The position numbers and the translations under genes were made by a program. The notes beneath the pieces were generated by a model. It was given only the letters and a program-made list of their open reading frames with translations. It searched no databases and was not told the DNA's origin. Below are positions 34,801-43,003 of a stretch of 64,000 nt of DNA, in pieces; position 1 is the stretch's first letter, and each line of letters begins with the position of its first letter. Source of the stretch: 2-12-FULL-35-15 sp036386835 (GTDB taxonomy: Bacteria > Bacteroidota > Bacteroidia > 2-12-FULL-35-15). The stretch spans positions 558,001 through 622,000 of the forward strand of contig DASVUX010000011.1 of the NCBI GenBank assembly GCA_036386835.1. Direction: 5' to 3'.

Positions 34801-36056
34801 AATGAATTTAAAATTGAGGAAAGATTATCGCTGTCATTCAGAGAGGCCCCTCCATCACGAACCTTAAACTGCCATACCTGGAGTCCGGTAGAAGAAGTAA
34901 GCGGGGGAGCTGTGGTTGTAAGAGAAGATATAGTTGCGGATTCACCACCTGCAGTTATGATATCTGAAGAGGCAGAACCTGTAACAGTTCCGCTGCATGT
35001 AATAGTCTTGGAGGCAGCACCGCTGCTGCTTGCGGTAACAATCTCTCCACCATATGTGGCTACTGATAAACCTGATTTAAGCCTGACATAGATCGTGGTG
35101 GCAGATACCGATCCTGAAGTTTGCGTGAGTGTAAGCGAATTTGTAAAACCTGATCCACTGGTCAATGAGATCTCATAATTAACCGGGGCGGATAAACTTA
35201 TATTGGCTGTAAGATTACTTCCGCTTGCTGAAAAAGTTTGCTCTGAAGACGGACCATTTCCCGCAACATACGTGAAAGCTGACAGTGAGGCCGGTGTAAG
35301 AGTAATTGCCGGACTTGTTGAAGGATTAAAAGTAAGGTTAAAATCATCAATGGCGCTGTGGGGCCTGCTGCCTGCCCCCGATGAGGCTGTTTTCGCTGCA
35401 ATCCGGATCCAGACCGGCCCGGTATTATTATCCAGGGCGGAACCAAAGTTAACTGTAACATTCGTACTTCCCCAGGAAGAGCCGACAGTGGTTGTGATAG
35501 AAGCAGGGGCGGTTGTAGAATTTGTAAAAGAAGCAGGGGAAGCTCCAAAACCATAATCTACATTCCATGTAACAGTACGCCCGGTAGTTGCAGTGGGATC
35601 AAGCTGCATCAATTTAAAGCCAAGGGTGAAATTACTGAAACCGGTTGTGTTAGCCAGTTGCAGGACGAAAGCAGTGCCCGGGTCCCCAAAGCTTCCCGAC
35701 TGCCGCACTGCCAATGCTCTGTCGGTTCGTGTGTTTTGAGTGGCAGCAGCGTCTGTTGAAGCAGCCGGAACCTCTGCAGCCGCAGCATTAGAGAACTGAC
35801 CAGCAGTGGATGACCATGCCGTCTGGGTGGAAGTGTAAGTGGCGGAGGTGCCTAAAGCGCTCGCTGAGCTGCCTGTCCGGACAGTCCAGCCAGTAGGCAG
35901 GCCTGAACCGATAGCATCAAAAGTTTCAGTATAGGAGGTTCCGGAAAGGGAAACCTGGGAGACAAGTGGATTTGTCAGAATTAAAAAACAACCCAAAGCG
36001 GCAGTTTTAATAACCGATGAAATATGTGTTTTTTTAAAAAACATCCCTTGTTTCAT
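31857..36056 (-). CDS. Large T9SS-exported multidomain protein
   Basis: A 1399-residue secreted protein. The ATG at 36056 is chosen; a TTG (36062) and a second ATG (36044) are alternatives. Signal peptide ends VSQ near residue 34. N-terminal region (about 35-250) is a choice-of-anchor-like sandwich, followed by beta-rich Ig-like segments (SLTQTSGSVSATTIYVRLKSG type), a Big/Ig-like module (LQQPSTTGMNS...), a segment starting LAIVGICVNIDG, a Trp-rich WTGATNTDWYDCNNW region and repeated strands typical of surface proteins. The end has a T9SS sorting domain (TRVYPNPAADNINFSIAG ... TIFIKQ). No catalytic motif recognised; adhesin-like or matrix role is inferred. Confidence 0.88.
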   Translation of the reverse strand: MKQGMFFKKTHISSVIKTAALGCFLILTNPLVSQVSLSGTSYTETFDAIGSGLPTGWTVRTGSSASALGTSATYTSTQTAWSSTAGQFSNAAAAEVPAASTDAAATQNTRTDRALAVRQSGSFGDPGTAFVLQLANTTGFSNFTLGFKLMQLDPTATTGRTVTWNVDYGFGASPASFTNSTTAPASITTTVGSSWGSTNVTVNFGSALDNNTGPVWIRIAAKTASSGAGSRPHSAIDDFNLTFNPSTSPAITLTPASLSAFTYVAGNGPSSEQTFSASGSNLTANISLSAPVNYEISLTSGSGFTNSLTLTQTSGSVSATTIYVRLKSGLSVATYGGEIVTASSSGAASKTITCSGTVTGSASSDIITAGGESATISSLTTTAPPLTSSTGLQVWQFKVRDGGASLNDSDNLSSILNSFIISEASGNAVDDWSTAIRTIELFDGSTNIATGVVSTGPNQVSFSGLSLSVADNTEKTYSLRLSLNCGFGSANADGDDFGFQISNGNVTFSASGSGKTTFAATASTNAQNVITVNATGLVFLQQPSTTGMNSIMSPAVTVIAGDACGNTDINFSGTISLTSTGSLVGTPVSATASSGVATFSTLTHSAAGTGLTLTAASGAFSVISNTFNIVTTTVLGGGDLAIVGICVNIDGCNGTSGGTDEISFVTFEDITPGTAIDITDNGFERVGCGSNNWGNGEGVIRLTRSTSTITKGTIITFRVVNNTYFSSVSPDANWTISYPVGSSFNLNSNDEQVYMMQGGTWNAGTSGSSNATYTGGTYMFAINTYTAWTCNDNVTTRGALPEALKCFSIMPSTGTVNVKYTGSVTPASQKDWIDRLNSISNWSASTTCTAYNALSPNYSGGYSFTITAGGFNSGYWTGATNTDWYDCNNWQNFKVPDSLANVTIDNVTNDPVIGASPSLFPNGAVCNDLLITSTSGSGILTMNNALSYFSVKGNIINNGIITASNGTTDFRASNTQNISGTGTTTFFNLRLNNTSTGGITLSKDVTASGTLAFINGMLHTGTSRFIISNPVAPAISGYTSTKFINGNLRHFIASNTSTYAFPIGNGATSADYKRIDFVNNNLTGVNYIDASVNTITEASPNDDGTFAGEGEMQGGSQLSYIMENAQWDLSPDAAPTGNSYGTRLYVANTGLSSSEDNNFFVVKRPSASATYADWESLESTTTVPNTGAAGRIYNSGLGYAERLGYTSFSKFAISTAIEPLPIELLSFDAVYNGSGIVNIAWTTATEINNDFFTVERSADGVQFSTLFDADGAGTSSIALNYAGRDVNPLKGINYYRLKQTDFDGRYSYSQIVAVNTGHSVHTRVYPNPAADNINFSIAGAEGRILSEIINIHGVVVSKMKHDPSDKSFFTLSISELPPGTYILKLITTQNTIQTIFIKQ

Positions 36057-36121
36057 TAACAATGATCTGATTAAACCTTTTTTTCTCCATCATGTATTAT
36101 TATGGAGTAAACAATAAGTGT

Positions 36122-36175
36122 AAGTGGTTTCGGAATGTTTTAAAGATCTTCAAAACTCCTGTAGGGTGTTCACTT
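36122..36175 (-). ncRNA. Candidate structured 5' leader RNA, copy B
   Basis: On the minus strand the closing stem AAGTG/CACTT encloses AACACCCTA, a hairpin GTTTTGAA-GATC-TTTAAAAC and ATTCCGAAAC. Element order and conserved blocks match copy A at 31582-31637. It begins 16 bases after the -7 box and ends 65 bases before the start of the 1399-residue protein. The rest of the 340-base gap (to 36402) holds the two divergent promoters and AT-rich sequence. Confidence 0.6.
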
Positions 36176-36191
36176 GTGCTATTTCAGCATA

Positions 36192-36199
36192 CAAAGATA
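36192..36199 (-). promoter_or_regulatory. -7 promoter element of the large T9SS gene
   Basis: TATCTTTG on the minus strand. A TTG lies farther upstream than usual, so the -33 part is weak. Confidence 0.55.
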
Positions 36200-36362
36200 T
36201 AATAAAAAAAAGCCGTTTGTTTTAACAAATTGTTAAAAATCTGTCATCTTCGACAAACATGCTATTATCACTGTTTAATTGCTTATTGGTGGTTAAATCT
36301 GTTCCTGATAAGTACCGATTCAACCTTCATCGAATTTATTTTTATGGGTCGTTCAGATAACG

Positions 36363-36370
36363 TACTTTTG
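36363..36370 (+). promoter_or_regulatory. -7 promoter element before the DHS-like gene
   Basis: TACTTTTG, 32 bases before the ATG at 36403. Confidence 0.5.
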
Positions 36371-36402
36371 CATTCCATTTTAAAATAAGAAAAATAAGAA
36401 TT

Positions 36403-37377
36403 ATGAGCAAAGGACCTATTTCAGGATTTATAGAAAAACATTACAAACATTTTAATGCAGCGGCACTTGTTGATGCAGCAAAAGGATATGAAACTCACCT
36501 TACTGAAGGTGGAAAAATGATGGTAACTATTGCAGGTGCAATGAGTACAGCGGAGCTTGGAAAATCACTGGCGGAGATGATTCGCGCCGGAAAGATCGAT
36601 ATTATCTCCTGTACTGGCGCTAACCTTGAAGAGGATATCATGAACCTGGTAGCCCACAGTCATTATAAGCGTGTACCGAATTACAGGGACCTTTCCCCGC
36701 AGGATGAGTGGGACCTTTTAGAGAACCACTATAACCGTGTAACCGACACCTGTATTCCTGAAGAAGAGGCTTTCAGGAGATTACAGAAACACATCCATAA
36801 GATCTGGAAAGACGCAGATACCAACGGTGAGCGTTTTTTTCCGCATGAATTCATGTACAAGATTTTATTAAGCGGTGAGCTTCAGCAATATTATGAGATC
36901 GACCCTAAGGATTCATGGATGCTTGCCGCTGCAGAGCGCAACCTGCCAATGGTAGTGCCAGGCTGGGAAGATTCAACAATGGGAAATATTTTCGCTTCGT
37001 ATGTAATCAAAAAGGAGATCAAGGCTTCTACCATGAAGTCCGGGATCGAATACATGGCATGGCTTGCCGACTGGTATGTTAAGAATTCTGAAGGCAAGGG
37101 TGTGGGATTCTTCCAGATCGGTGGCGGTATCGCAGGTGATTTCCCAATCTGTGTAGTGCCTATGCTTTACCAGGATATGGAAATGGAGAATATTCCTTTC
37201 TGGAGCTATTTCTGCCAGGTTTCCGATTCTACCACAAGCTACGGATCTTATTCCGGAGCTGTTCCAAATGAGAAGATCACGTGGGGTAAGCTCGATATCA
37301 ACACCCCGAAGTTTATTGTGGAAAGTGATGCTACGATAGTAGTGCCATTGATATTCGCATACATACTTGGCTGGTAA
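36403..37377 (+). CDS. Deoxyhypusine synthase-like protein
   Basis: A 324-residue cytoplasmic protein of the deoxyhypusine synthase (DHS) fold, an NAD-dependent aminobutyl transferase. Conserved-looking segments are TIAGAMSTAELGKSLAEMI, DIISCTGANLEEDI and GFFQIGGGIAGDFPICV. The equivalent of the reactive Lys of eukaryotic DHS is likely Lys296 in ITWGKLD. Bacteria lack the eIF5A substrate, so members here probably act in polyamine metabolism (for example homospermidine-type transfer); the real substrate is not evident. ATG start. Not clearly in an operon with the next gene. Confidence 0.88.
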   Translation: MSKGPISGFIEKHYKHFNAAALVDAAKGYETHLTEGGKMMVTIAGAMSTAELGKSLAEMIRAGKIDIISCTGANLEEDIMNLVAHSHYKRVPNYRDLSPQDEWDLLENHYNRVTDTCIPEEEAFRRLQKHIHKIWKDADTNGERFFPHEFMYKILLSGELQQYYEIDPKDSWMLAAAERNLPMVVPGWEDSTMGNIFASYVIKKEIKASTMKSGIEYMAWLADWYVKNSEGKGVGFFQIGGGIAGDFPICVVPMLYQDMEMENIPFWSYFCQVSDSTTSYGSYSGAVPNEKITWGKLDINTPKFIVESDATIVVPLIFAYILGW

Positions 37378-37440
37378 TCTGATCCCGGTTTAATGAGTAT
37401 CTGATTACATATTATCACCGGATCTGATGGTCCGTTATCC

Positions 37441-38544
37441 TTGATTTTGAAACTCGAACTTGACATAATCCCTTTAACAGAATGGCTTCCGGGCTTCCGG
37501 AAGCCACTTCTGATTACAGGGCCCTGCAGTGCGGAAAGCGAAGGCCAGATGCTGGATACAGCTTTACAGATTTCAGCAGCATTTCCTAAAAGTATTTTTC
37601 GCGCAGGTATCTGGAAACCGAGAACCCGTCCTAACACATTCGAAGGAATAGGTGATATCGGCCTGGAATGGATGCGGGAAGTAAGGGAACAAACTGGGTT
37701 GTGGACTGCAACTGAAGTCGCAAATGCAGATCATGTTGAAAAATGCCTGAAAGCCGGAATTGATGTTTTATGGATCGGGGCACGCACCACTGTTAATCCA
37801 TTCTCCGTACAGGAAATAGCTGATGCTTTAAAAGGGGTTGATATTCCTGTGTTTGTGAAAAATCCTATTAACCCTGACGCCCAGCTATGGGCAGGTGGGC
37901 TTGAAAGAGTTAATAATGCGGGAATTAAAAAACTGGCAGCCATTCACAGGGGATTCCATTCATTCGACCACGGCCCTTTTCGTAATTCTCCGAAATGGGA
38001 GCTTGCAATAGAATTAAAAACTGCCTGCCCACAGCTTCCGGTGATTTGTGATCCTTCACACATCAGCGGCACTCCTGAACTCATATCGTATATTTCACAG
38101 AAAGCAATGGACCTTGAAATGGACGGCCTGATGATCGAAACGCACCGTGATCCCAAATCAGCTTTAAGTGATGCCAGGCAACAGGTGAAGCCTTCACAGC
38201 TGAAGGAAATTATAGATGAACTGAATATCCGTTCATCAGTGATTGACAACCCTGATTTCAGGAATAAGCTCGAAGAACTGAGATCAATAATACGTACCCT
38301 GGATAATGATTTGCTCGAGTTACTTGCTAAGAGAATGGCAATTTCTGAACAGATCGGGGAATACAAAAAAGAAAACCATGTGACCATTCTTCAGGTTGCC
38401 CACTGGAAGAACCTTTTTGAAGAAAGCTTAAGGACAGGCCATGTTTTAGGCTTGCCTGAAGGTTTTATAAAAGGGATGTATGAACTGATACATGATGAAT
38501 CAATCCGGAGGCAAACGGAAGTGATGAATCGAAAAACACATTGA
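37441..38544 (+). CDS. Bifunctional DAHP synthase/chorismate mutase (type II)
   Basis: Fusion enzyme of aromatic amino-acid synthesis. The N-terminal part (about residues 10-260) is a DAHP synthase barrel joining phosphoenolpyruvate and erythrose 4-phosphate: LLITGPCSAESEGQ, FRAGIWKPRTRPNTFEGIG, WIGARTTVNPF, VFVKNPINPD and VICDPSHISG. The C-terminal 95 residues form an AroQ-type chorismate mutase helix bundle (LRSIIRTLDNDLLELLAKRMAISEQIGEYKKEN). Start is TTG (37441 or 37447); no ATG fits. The usual neighbours pheA and tyrA are not visible. Confidence 0.93.
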   Translation: MILKLELDIIPLTEWLPGFRKPLLITGPCSAESEGQMLDTALQISAAFPKSIFRAGIWKPRTRPNTFEGIGDIGLEWMREVREQTGLWTATEVANADHVEKCLKAGIDVLWIGARTTVNPFSVQEIADALKGVDIPVFVKNPINPDAQLWAGGLERVNNAGIKKLAAIHRGFHSFDHGPFRNSPKWELAIELKTACPQLPVICDPSHISGTPELISYISQKAMDLEMDGLMIETHRDPKSALSDARQQVKPSQLKEIIDELNIRSSVIDNPDFRNKLEELRSIIRTLDNDLLELLAKRMAISEQIGEYKKENHVTILQVAHWKNLFEESLRTGHVLGLPEGFIKGMYELIHDESIRRQTEVMNRKTH

Positions 38545-38635
38545 TAATCAACGTTTTGATTGGATTAAATTATTGCTGACGTGTTTCGGTGGCATAAGAT
38601 TTTATTGATTTTTATAACATTAATACCTAATTGTC

Positions 38636-39103
38636 ATGAAAAAATCAATATCTATCGAAAGAAACGGCCTCCTGATTGGTTTGCTTACTTCCGCTGCTCT
38701 GATCATCTACTTTTTAGCAATGAAAGCTTTAAACCTTGCCCAGGTCATAGAATTACGGTTCTTTAACTTTTTAATTGTGGCGGCAGCCATCTGTTATGGG
38801 ATCAATAGTCTTAAGGAAAGACTCCATGAGCAGGAATTCTATTTGAAAGGACTTGCCCAGGGGATGGTGATCGCTGTGGTAACAACGGTTTCGTTTGCGC
38901 TCTTTATTACAATATACCTGAGATATTTTGATCCACAGCTGATGGAAGCGATCAGCAAGCGGGTTCCGTATTCCGGCTCCCTTGACTCCATGATCATTTT
39001 CGTTTCAGTTTTTATGGAGGGAATGGCTTCCGGAGCTATCATTACCTTCTCCGCAATGCAGTATTTTAAATCACAGGGAACAGTTAAGACAGGCTTTGAA
39101 TAA
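38636..39103 (+). CDS. Four-helix membrane protein, DUF4199-like
   Basis: A 155-residue inner-membrane protein with four hydrophobic segments (about residues 11-29, 41-57, 71-95 and 121-143) and short charged loops. The topology and the N-terminal GLLIGLLTSAALIIYFLAMKA resemble DUF4199 proteins of Bacteroidota. ATG at 38636. It stands alone and ends at a terminator. Function unknown. Confidence 0.75.
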   Translation: MKKSISIERNGLLIGLLTSAALIIYFLAMKALNLAQVIELRFFNFLIVAAAICYGINSLKERLHEQEFYLKGLAQGMVIAVVTTVSFALFITIYLRYFDPQLMEAISKRVPYSGSLDSMIIFVSVFMEGMASGAIITFSAMQYFKSQGTVKTGFE

Positions 39104-39104
39104 A

Positions 39105-39132
39105 AAAAGCCCCTCACTGAGGGGCTTCTTTT
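39105..39132. terminator. Bidirectional terminator between convergent genes
   Basis: A stem AAAAAGCCCCTCA / TGAGGGGCTTCTTTT is shared by the genes ending at 39103 (+) and 39139 (-). Confidence 0.85.
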
Positions 39133-39138
39133 AAGATA

Positions 39139-39966
39139 TTAATTTATTTTAGAAACCGGATTCGCCAAACCCGAAAAATCTGTTAATTCCATTTTGATGG
39201 ATCCTACCAGGACATCGGCCTGGCCCTTTACAGGGATATGATTCTTGTCATCTGAAATCCATATGTTGAGATCCTCTTCTTTCTTAAATACACGCCCTTT
39301 TTGAACGATAGGCCTGAATTTAAGGCATCTGAATGTTCCTGCATCAGTTTCAACTTCTTCCCTGCCAATGAACTTAATCTGTAAAGGCCAGATCTCATTA
39401 TCAACAAAACATTTCAAAGAAAAAAGGTCACCTGGTTTTGCATTTGACAGGTCCATATTTCTTGCCTGGTAAAAGGCGGATAACATATCCTGCATGTTCG
39501 GTTCTATGTTATAAACCTTACCTTCTCCCACGTTCACCTTCTGGCTGAAATGATTAAAGATGTAATCCTGGCTGCACTGGTATCCTCCTTCACTGATCCT
39601 TCTCACGAACAACCATGGCACCAATGCCTGTTCATCAATATATGTTTCGTAACGATCGCGTACTTTAAAGAACCAGTCAAAAGTTCCTTTAGAAGCTCCA
39701 ATCCCTACAACATGAAATGTTTTGCGTCCACCAAGCTCTTTTGCTTCATCTGTAACTTTTAAAGTTGCTATTCCGGCATCAATGATCCCGTAGTGAACCC
39801 TGAATGATAACGCTTCGCCTCTTTTGAAGGCATTGTGGTTCATCATCGGTAATTCTTTAACCGGGCCTCCGGCAGTAATTACCGGTAAGTCTTTTTGTGT
39901 CTGAAACGACAAACATGCTAAACCTGCTGCCGCCAGAACTGTTGCTGATATGAATAGTTTTTTCAT
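39139..39966 (-). CDS. DUF3108 family periplasmic protein
   Basis: A 275-residue exported protein. The ATG at 39966 gives a signal peptide (KKLFISATVLAAAGLACLSF); a longer frame upstream has no sensible start. The body has the DUF3108 pattern: FRVHYGIIDAGIATLKV, FDWFFKVRDRYETYID, and WISDDKNHIPVKGQADVLVGSIKMEL near the end. Members are predicted periplasmic or outer-membrane-associated barrels of unknown function. Confidence 0.85.
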   Translation of the reverse strand: MKKLFISATVLAAAGLACLSFQTQKDLPVITAGGPVKELPMMNHNAFKRGEALSFRVHYGIIDAGIATLKVTDEAKELGGRKTFHVVGIGASKGTFDWFFKVRDRYETYIDEQALVPWLFVRRISEGGYQCSQDYIFNHFSQKVNVGEGKVYNIEPNMQDMLSAFYQARNMDLSNAKPGDLFSLKCFVDNEIWPLQIKFIGREEVETDAGTFRCLKFRPIVQKGRVFKKEEDLNIWISDDKNHIPVKGQADVLVGSIKMELTDFSGLANPVSKIN

Positions 39967-40116
39967 TTTTTTAATTCTTTCCGTTTGTAATTTCAAACGC
40001 TGTGCCATTCTTATACGCATTATTAACTCAAACGTTTCAGACACAAGCGCTTGTTACAAAAACGGTAATGCTATTGCTTTAGTATAACCGTGGCAGGCCG
40101 GGGAAGTGAAAAAATG

Positions 40117-42852
40117 TTAAATAACGATGTTTACGATCTTATTATGGACCACTATTACCTTTTTTGGGGTTTTCCCTTCAAGGAACTTTTGAGTCTGTTC
40201 GTTAGCCAACACTTCCTTTTCAACTGCTTCTTTGGATAAGGACAAGTCATATTCCTGGAAGAAGCGTGTTTTTCCGTTGAAGGATACCGGGTAATTAAAA
40301 GCGCTTTCAACCAGATATTCCTCTTTTATCTGAGGAAATTGCGCATAAGTAATACTCTCCGTATGACCAAGCTTTCTCCAGAGTTCTTCGGCAATATGAG
40401 GTGCATATGGAGCAATGATGATGGCGAGAGGCTCGAGGACTTCCCGTTTGTTACATTTTAATTCAGTAAGTTCGTTTACACAGATCATGAAGTTGCTGAC
40501 TGAAGTATTAAAAGAGAAATTCTCTATATCATAGGCAATTTTCTTTATAGTTTTATGTAATGCTTTTAATTCGGGCTTGCCTGCCTTGTCATCAGAAATA
40601 TTAAATGCATCACCATTATGGTATAACCTCCAGAGCTTGCGCATGAAATTGGAAACACCCGAGATTCCGTTCGTATTCCACGGCTTGGAAAGTTCCAGCG
40701 GTCCGAGGAACATTTCGTAAAGACGCAATGCATCGGCACCATATTGTTCTACCATAAGGTCAGGTGAAACAACATTCCACTTTGACTTAGACATCTTCTC
40801 TACTTCGTTTCCACAGATGTATTTGTCGTTTTCAAGAATGAATTCGGCATTCTTATATTCTTCCCTCCAGTTCCTGAAAGCTTCGAGATCGAGAACATTG
40901 TTATTTACAATATTCACATCTACATGTAAGGCAGTAGTTTCATAATTGTTCTTCAGGCCAAAAGAAACAAATTGATTGAACTGGCCGATCCTGTATACGA
41001 ATGAGCTTACTCCCTGGATCATCCCCTGGTTGATCAGTTTCTTAGCAGGCTCCGTGACCGGAATCAATCCAAGATCATAAAGAAATTTTGTCCAGAAACG
41101 GACATAAAGCAAATGACCGGTTGCATGTTCTGCACCGCCAATGTACAAGTCCACATTCTGCCAGTAATTAATGGCTTCTTTTGAGGCAAATGTTTTATCA
41201 TTCTGCGCATCCATATACCGGAGGAAATACCAGGAAGATCCGGCCCATCCAGGCATGGTGGAATATTCGTATTCAAATTTCCCTTTATATTTCCAGTCTT
41301 TTGCGCGGGCTAGCGGAGGTTCACCTGTTTCAGTAGGCAGGTATTTATCCACTTCCGGGAGGATCAGCGGCAGTTCATTCTCATCAAGCACTTTTGGAAT
41401 CCCATTGTCATAATATACAGGGATTGGCTCACCCCAGTAACGCTGTCTGCCAAAGATCGCATCACGCAAACGGAAATTGGTTTTACCCTTTCCAAGTCCT
41501 TTTTCTTCGATCATTGAGATCGCCTTTTTAACAGCCTCCTTCACTTCCAAACCGTTGAGGAAATCTGAATTGATCAGCTTGCCTTCTTTCGCATCATATG
41601 ATTCTTTTGAAAGGTCTCCACCTGAAACTACTTCTATGATTGGAAGATCAAAATGTTTCGCGAAAGCATAATCGCGCGAATCATGCCCCGGAACTGCCAT
41701 TACAGCGCCTGTCCCATATCCCGCCAGGACATAATCCCCGATCCAGACAGGAATTTGTTTTTCAGTAAACGGATGGATCACATAAGCACCCGTAAACACC
41801 CCGCTGATCTTTTTTACATCCGCCATGCGCTCACGTTCACTCCTGTTCTTTGCCGCGGTGACATAATCATCCACAACCTTTTTTTGCTGAGGTGTTGTTA
41901 ATTTAAATACGAGCTCATGCTCGGGTGCGAGGGTAACAAAGGAAACACCGAATATAGTATCCGGGCGTGTCGTGAAAACTTCTATGCTGTCATCGGAATC
42001 TGCAATTTGAAATTTCAAGCTCGTCCCTACACTTTTCCCTATCCAGTTGCGCTGCGCTTCTTTTATTGATTCTGTCCAGTCGATACCTTCCAGGTCATTT
42101 AATAGCCTGTCCGCATAAGCTGTAATCCGCAGGCTCCATTGTTTCATGAGCTTGCGCTCCACAGGATATCCTCCGCGTTCAGAAAGTCCGTCTTTTACTT
42201 CTTCATTGGCAAGCACAGTCCCCAGCTGAGGGCACCAGTTCACCATAGTATCACTCAGGTAGGCAAGACGGTGTTCAAGAAGGATGTCGCTTTTTTCTTT
42301 TTCAGACAGGTTATCCCAAGCTTTACCAAGCTCTTTCCCGAAGGAGAGAGAGCCATCCCTGAATTTACTTACCAGGGTTGAAATGTTCTCCGCTTTGTTT
42401 GTTCCGGGATTATACCATGAATTGAACAGCTGGATAAAGATCCACTGTGTCCATTTGTAATAGGAAGGATCAGAAGTACGCACTTCCCTGTCCCAGTCGA
42501 AGGAGAACCCGATTTTATCCAGCTGCTCGCGGTACCGTGCAATATTTGTTTTTGTAGTGATCTCCGGATGCTGGCCGGTTTGAATGGCATATTGCTCTGC
42601 AGGAAGTCCGAAGGAGTCATAACCCATCGGGTGCAATACATTAAATCCTTTCAGGCGTTTATAACGTGCAAAAATATCGGAGGCAATGTAGCCCAGGGGA
42701 TGACCCACATGCAGTCCTGCACCACTCGGGTAAGGGAACATATCAAGGATATAATATTTTGGTTTGGCAGAACTGTTCTCTGTTCTGAAAGTTTTATTCT
42801 TGGCCCAATAGGCCTGCCAGTGCTTTTCTACTTCTCTGAAATTGTATTCCAT
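40117..42852 (-). CDS. leuS: Leucyl-tRNA synthetase
   Basis: Class I enzyme that charges tRNA-Leu, cytoplasmic. 911 residues, normal for the bacterial form. The HIGH-type motif is in MFPYPSGAGLHVGHPLGY. The editing domain carries FTTRPDTIFGVSF and a later GTGAVMAVPGHDSRD. The KMSKS loop is EKMSKSKWNVV. The C-terminal anticodon-binding region ends with KVIVVHNKIVNIV. ATG start. The gap of 151 bases to divergent ftsX holds nothing clear. Confidence 0.98.
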   Translation of the reverse strand: MEYNFREVEKHWQAYWAKNKTFRTENSSAKPKYYILDMFPYPSGAGLHVGHPLGYIASDIFARYKRLKGFNVLHPMGYDSFGLPAEQYAIQTGQHPEITTKTNIARYREQLDKIGFSFDWDREVRTSDPSYYKWTQWIFIQLFNSWYNPGTNKAENISTLVSKFRDGSLSFGKELGKAWDNLSEKEKSDILLEHRLAYLSDTMVNWCPQLGTVLANEEVKDGLSERGGYPVERKLMKQWSLRITAYADRLLNDLEGIDWTESIKEAQRNWIGKSVGTSLKFQIADSDDSIEVFTTRPDTIFGVSFVTLAPEHELVFKLTTPQQKKVVDDYVTAAKNRSERERMADVKKISGVFTGAYVIHPFTEKQIPVWIGDYVLAGYGTGAVMAVPGHDSRDYAFAKHFDLPIIEVVSGGDLSKESYDAKEGKLINSDFLNGLEVKEAVKKAISMIEEKGLGKGKTNFRLRDAIFGRQRYWGEPIPVYYDNGIPKVLDENELPLILPEVDKYLPTETGEPPLARAKDWKYKGKFEYEYSTMPGWAGSSWYFLRYMDAQNDKTFASKEAINYWQNVDLYIGGAEHATGHLLYVRFWTKFLYDLGLIPVTEPAKKLINQGMIQGVSSFVYRIGQFNQFVSFGLKNNYETTALHVDVNIVNNNVLDLEAFRNWREEYKNAEFILENDKYICGNEVEKMSKSKWNVVSPDLMVEQYGADALRLYEMFLGPLELSKPWNTNGISGVSNFMRKLWRLYHNGDAFNISDDKAGKPELKALHKTIKKIAYDIENFSFNTSVSNFMICVNELTELKCNKREVLEPLAIIIAPYAPHIAEELWRKLGHTESITYAQFPQIKEEYLVESAFNYPVSFNGKTRFFQEYDLSLSKEAVEKEVLANEQTQKFLEGKTPKKVIVVHNKIVNIVI

Positions 42853-43003
42853 CTTCGTTTAAAATTAAGGATACGAATATACAAATTTGATAAGGCTTTT
42901 AGGTATAAAAAGAGTATTCAGGGAGGTTTGACAGTTATTAACGTTGGATTGTTTATTTCAATTCCAATAATGAAAACCGGGCATCCCATTATCGCTTATT
43001 TTA

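Noticed and set aside
34255..35091. 278-residue plus-strand frame opposite the large T9SS gene
   Set aside because: It mirrors the Ser/Thr-rich coding strand of the T9SS protein, has no family features, and overlaps it completely.
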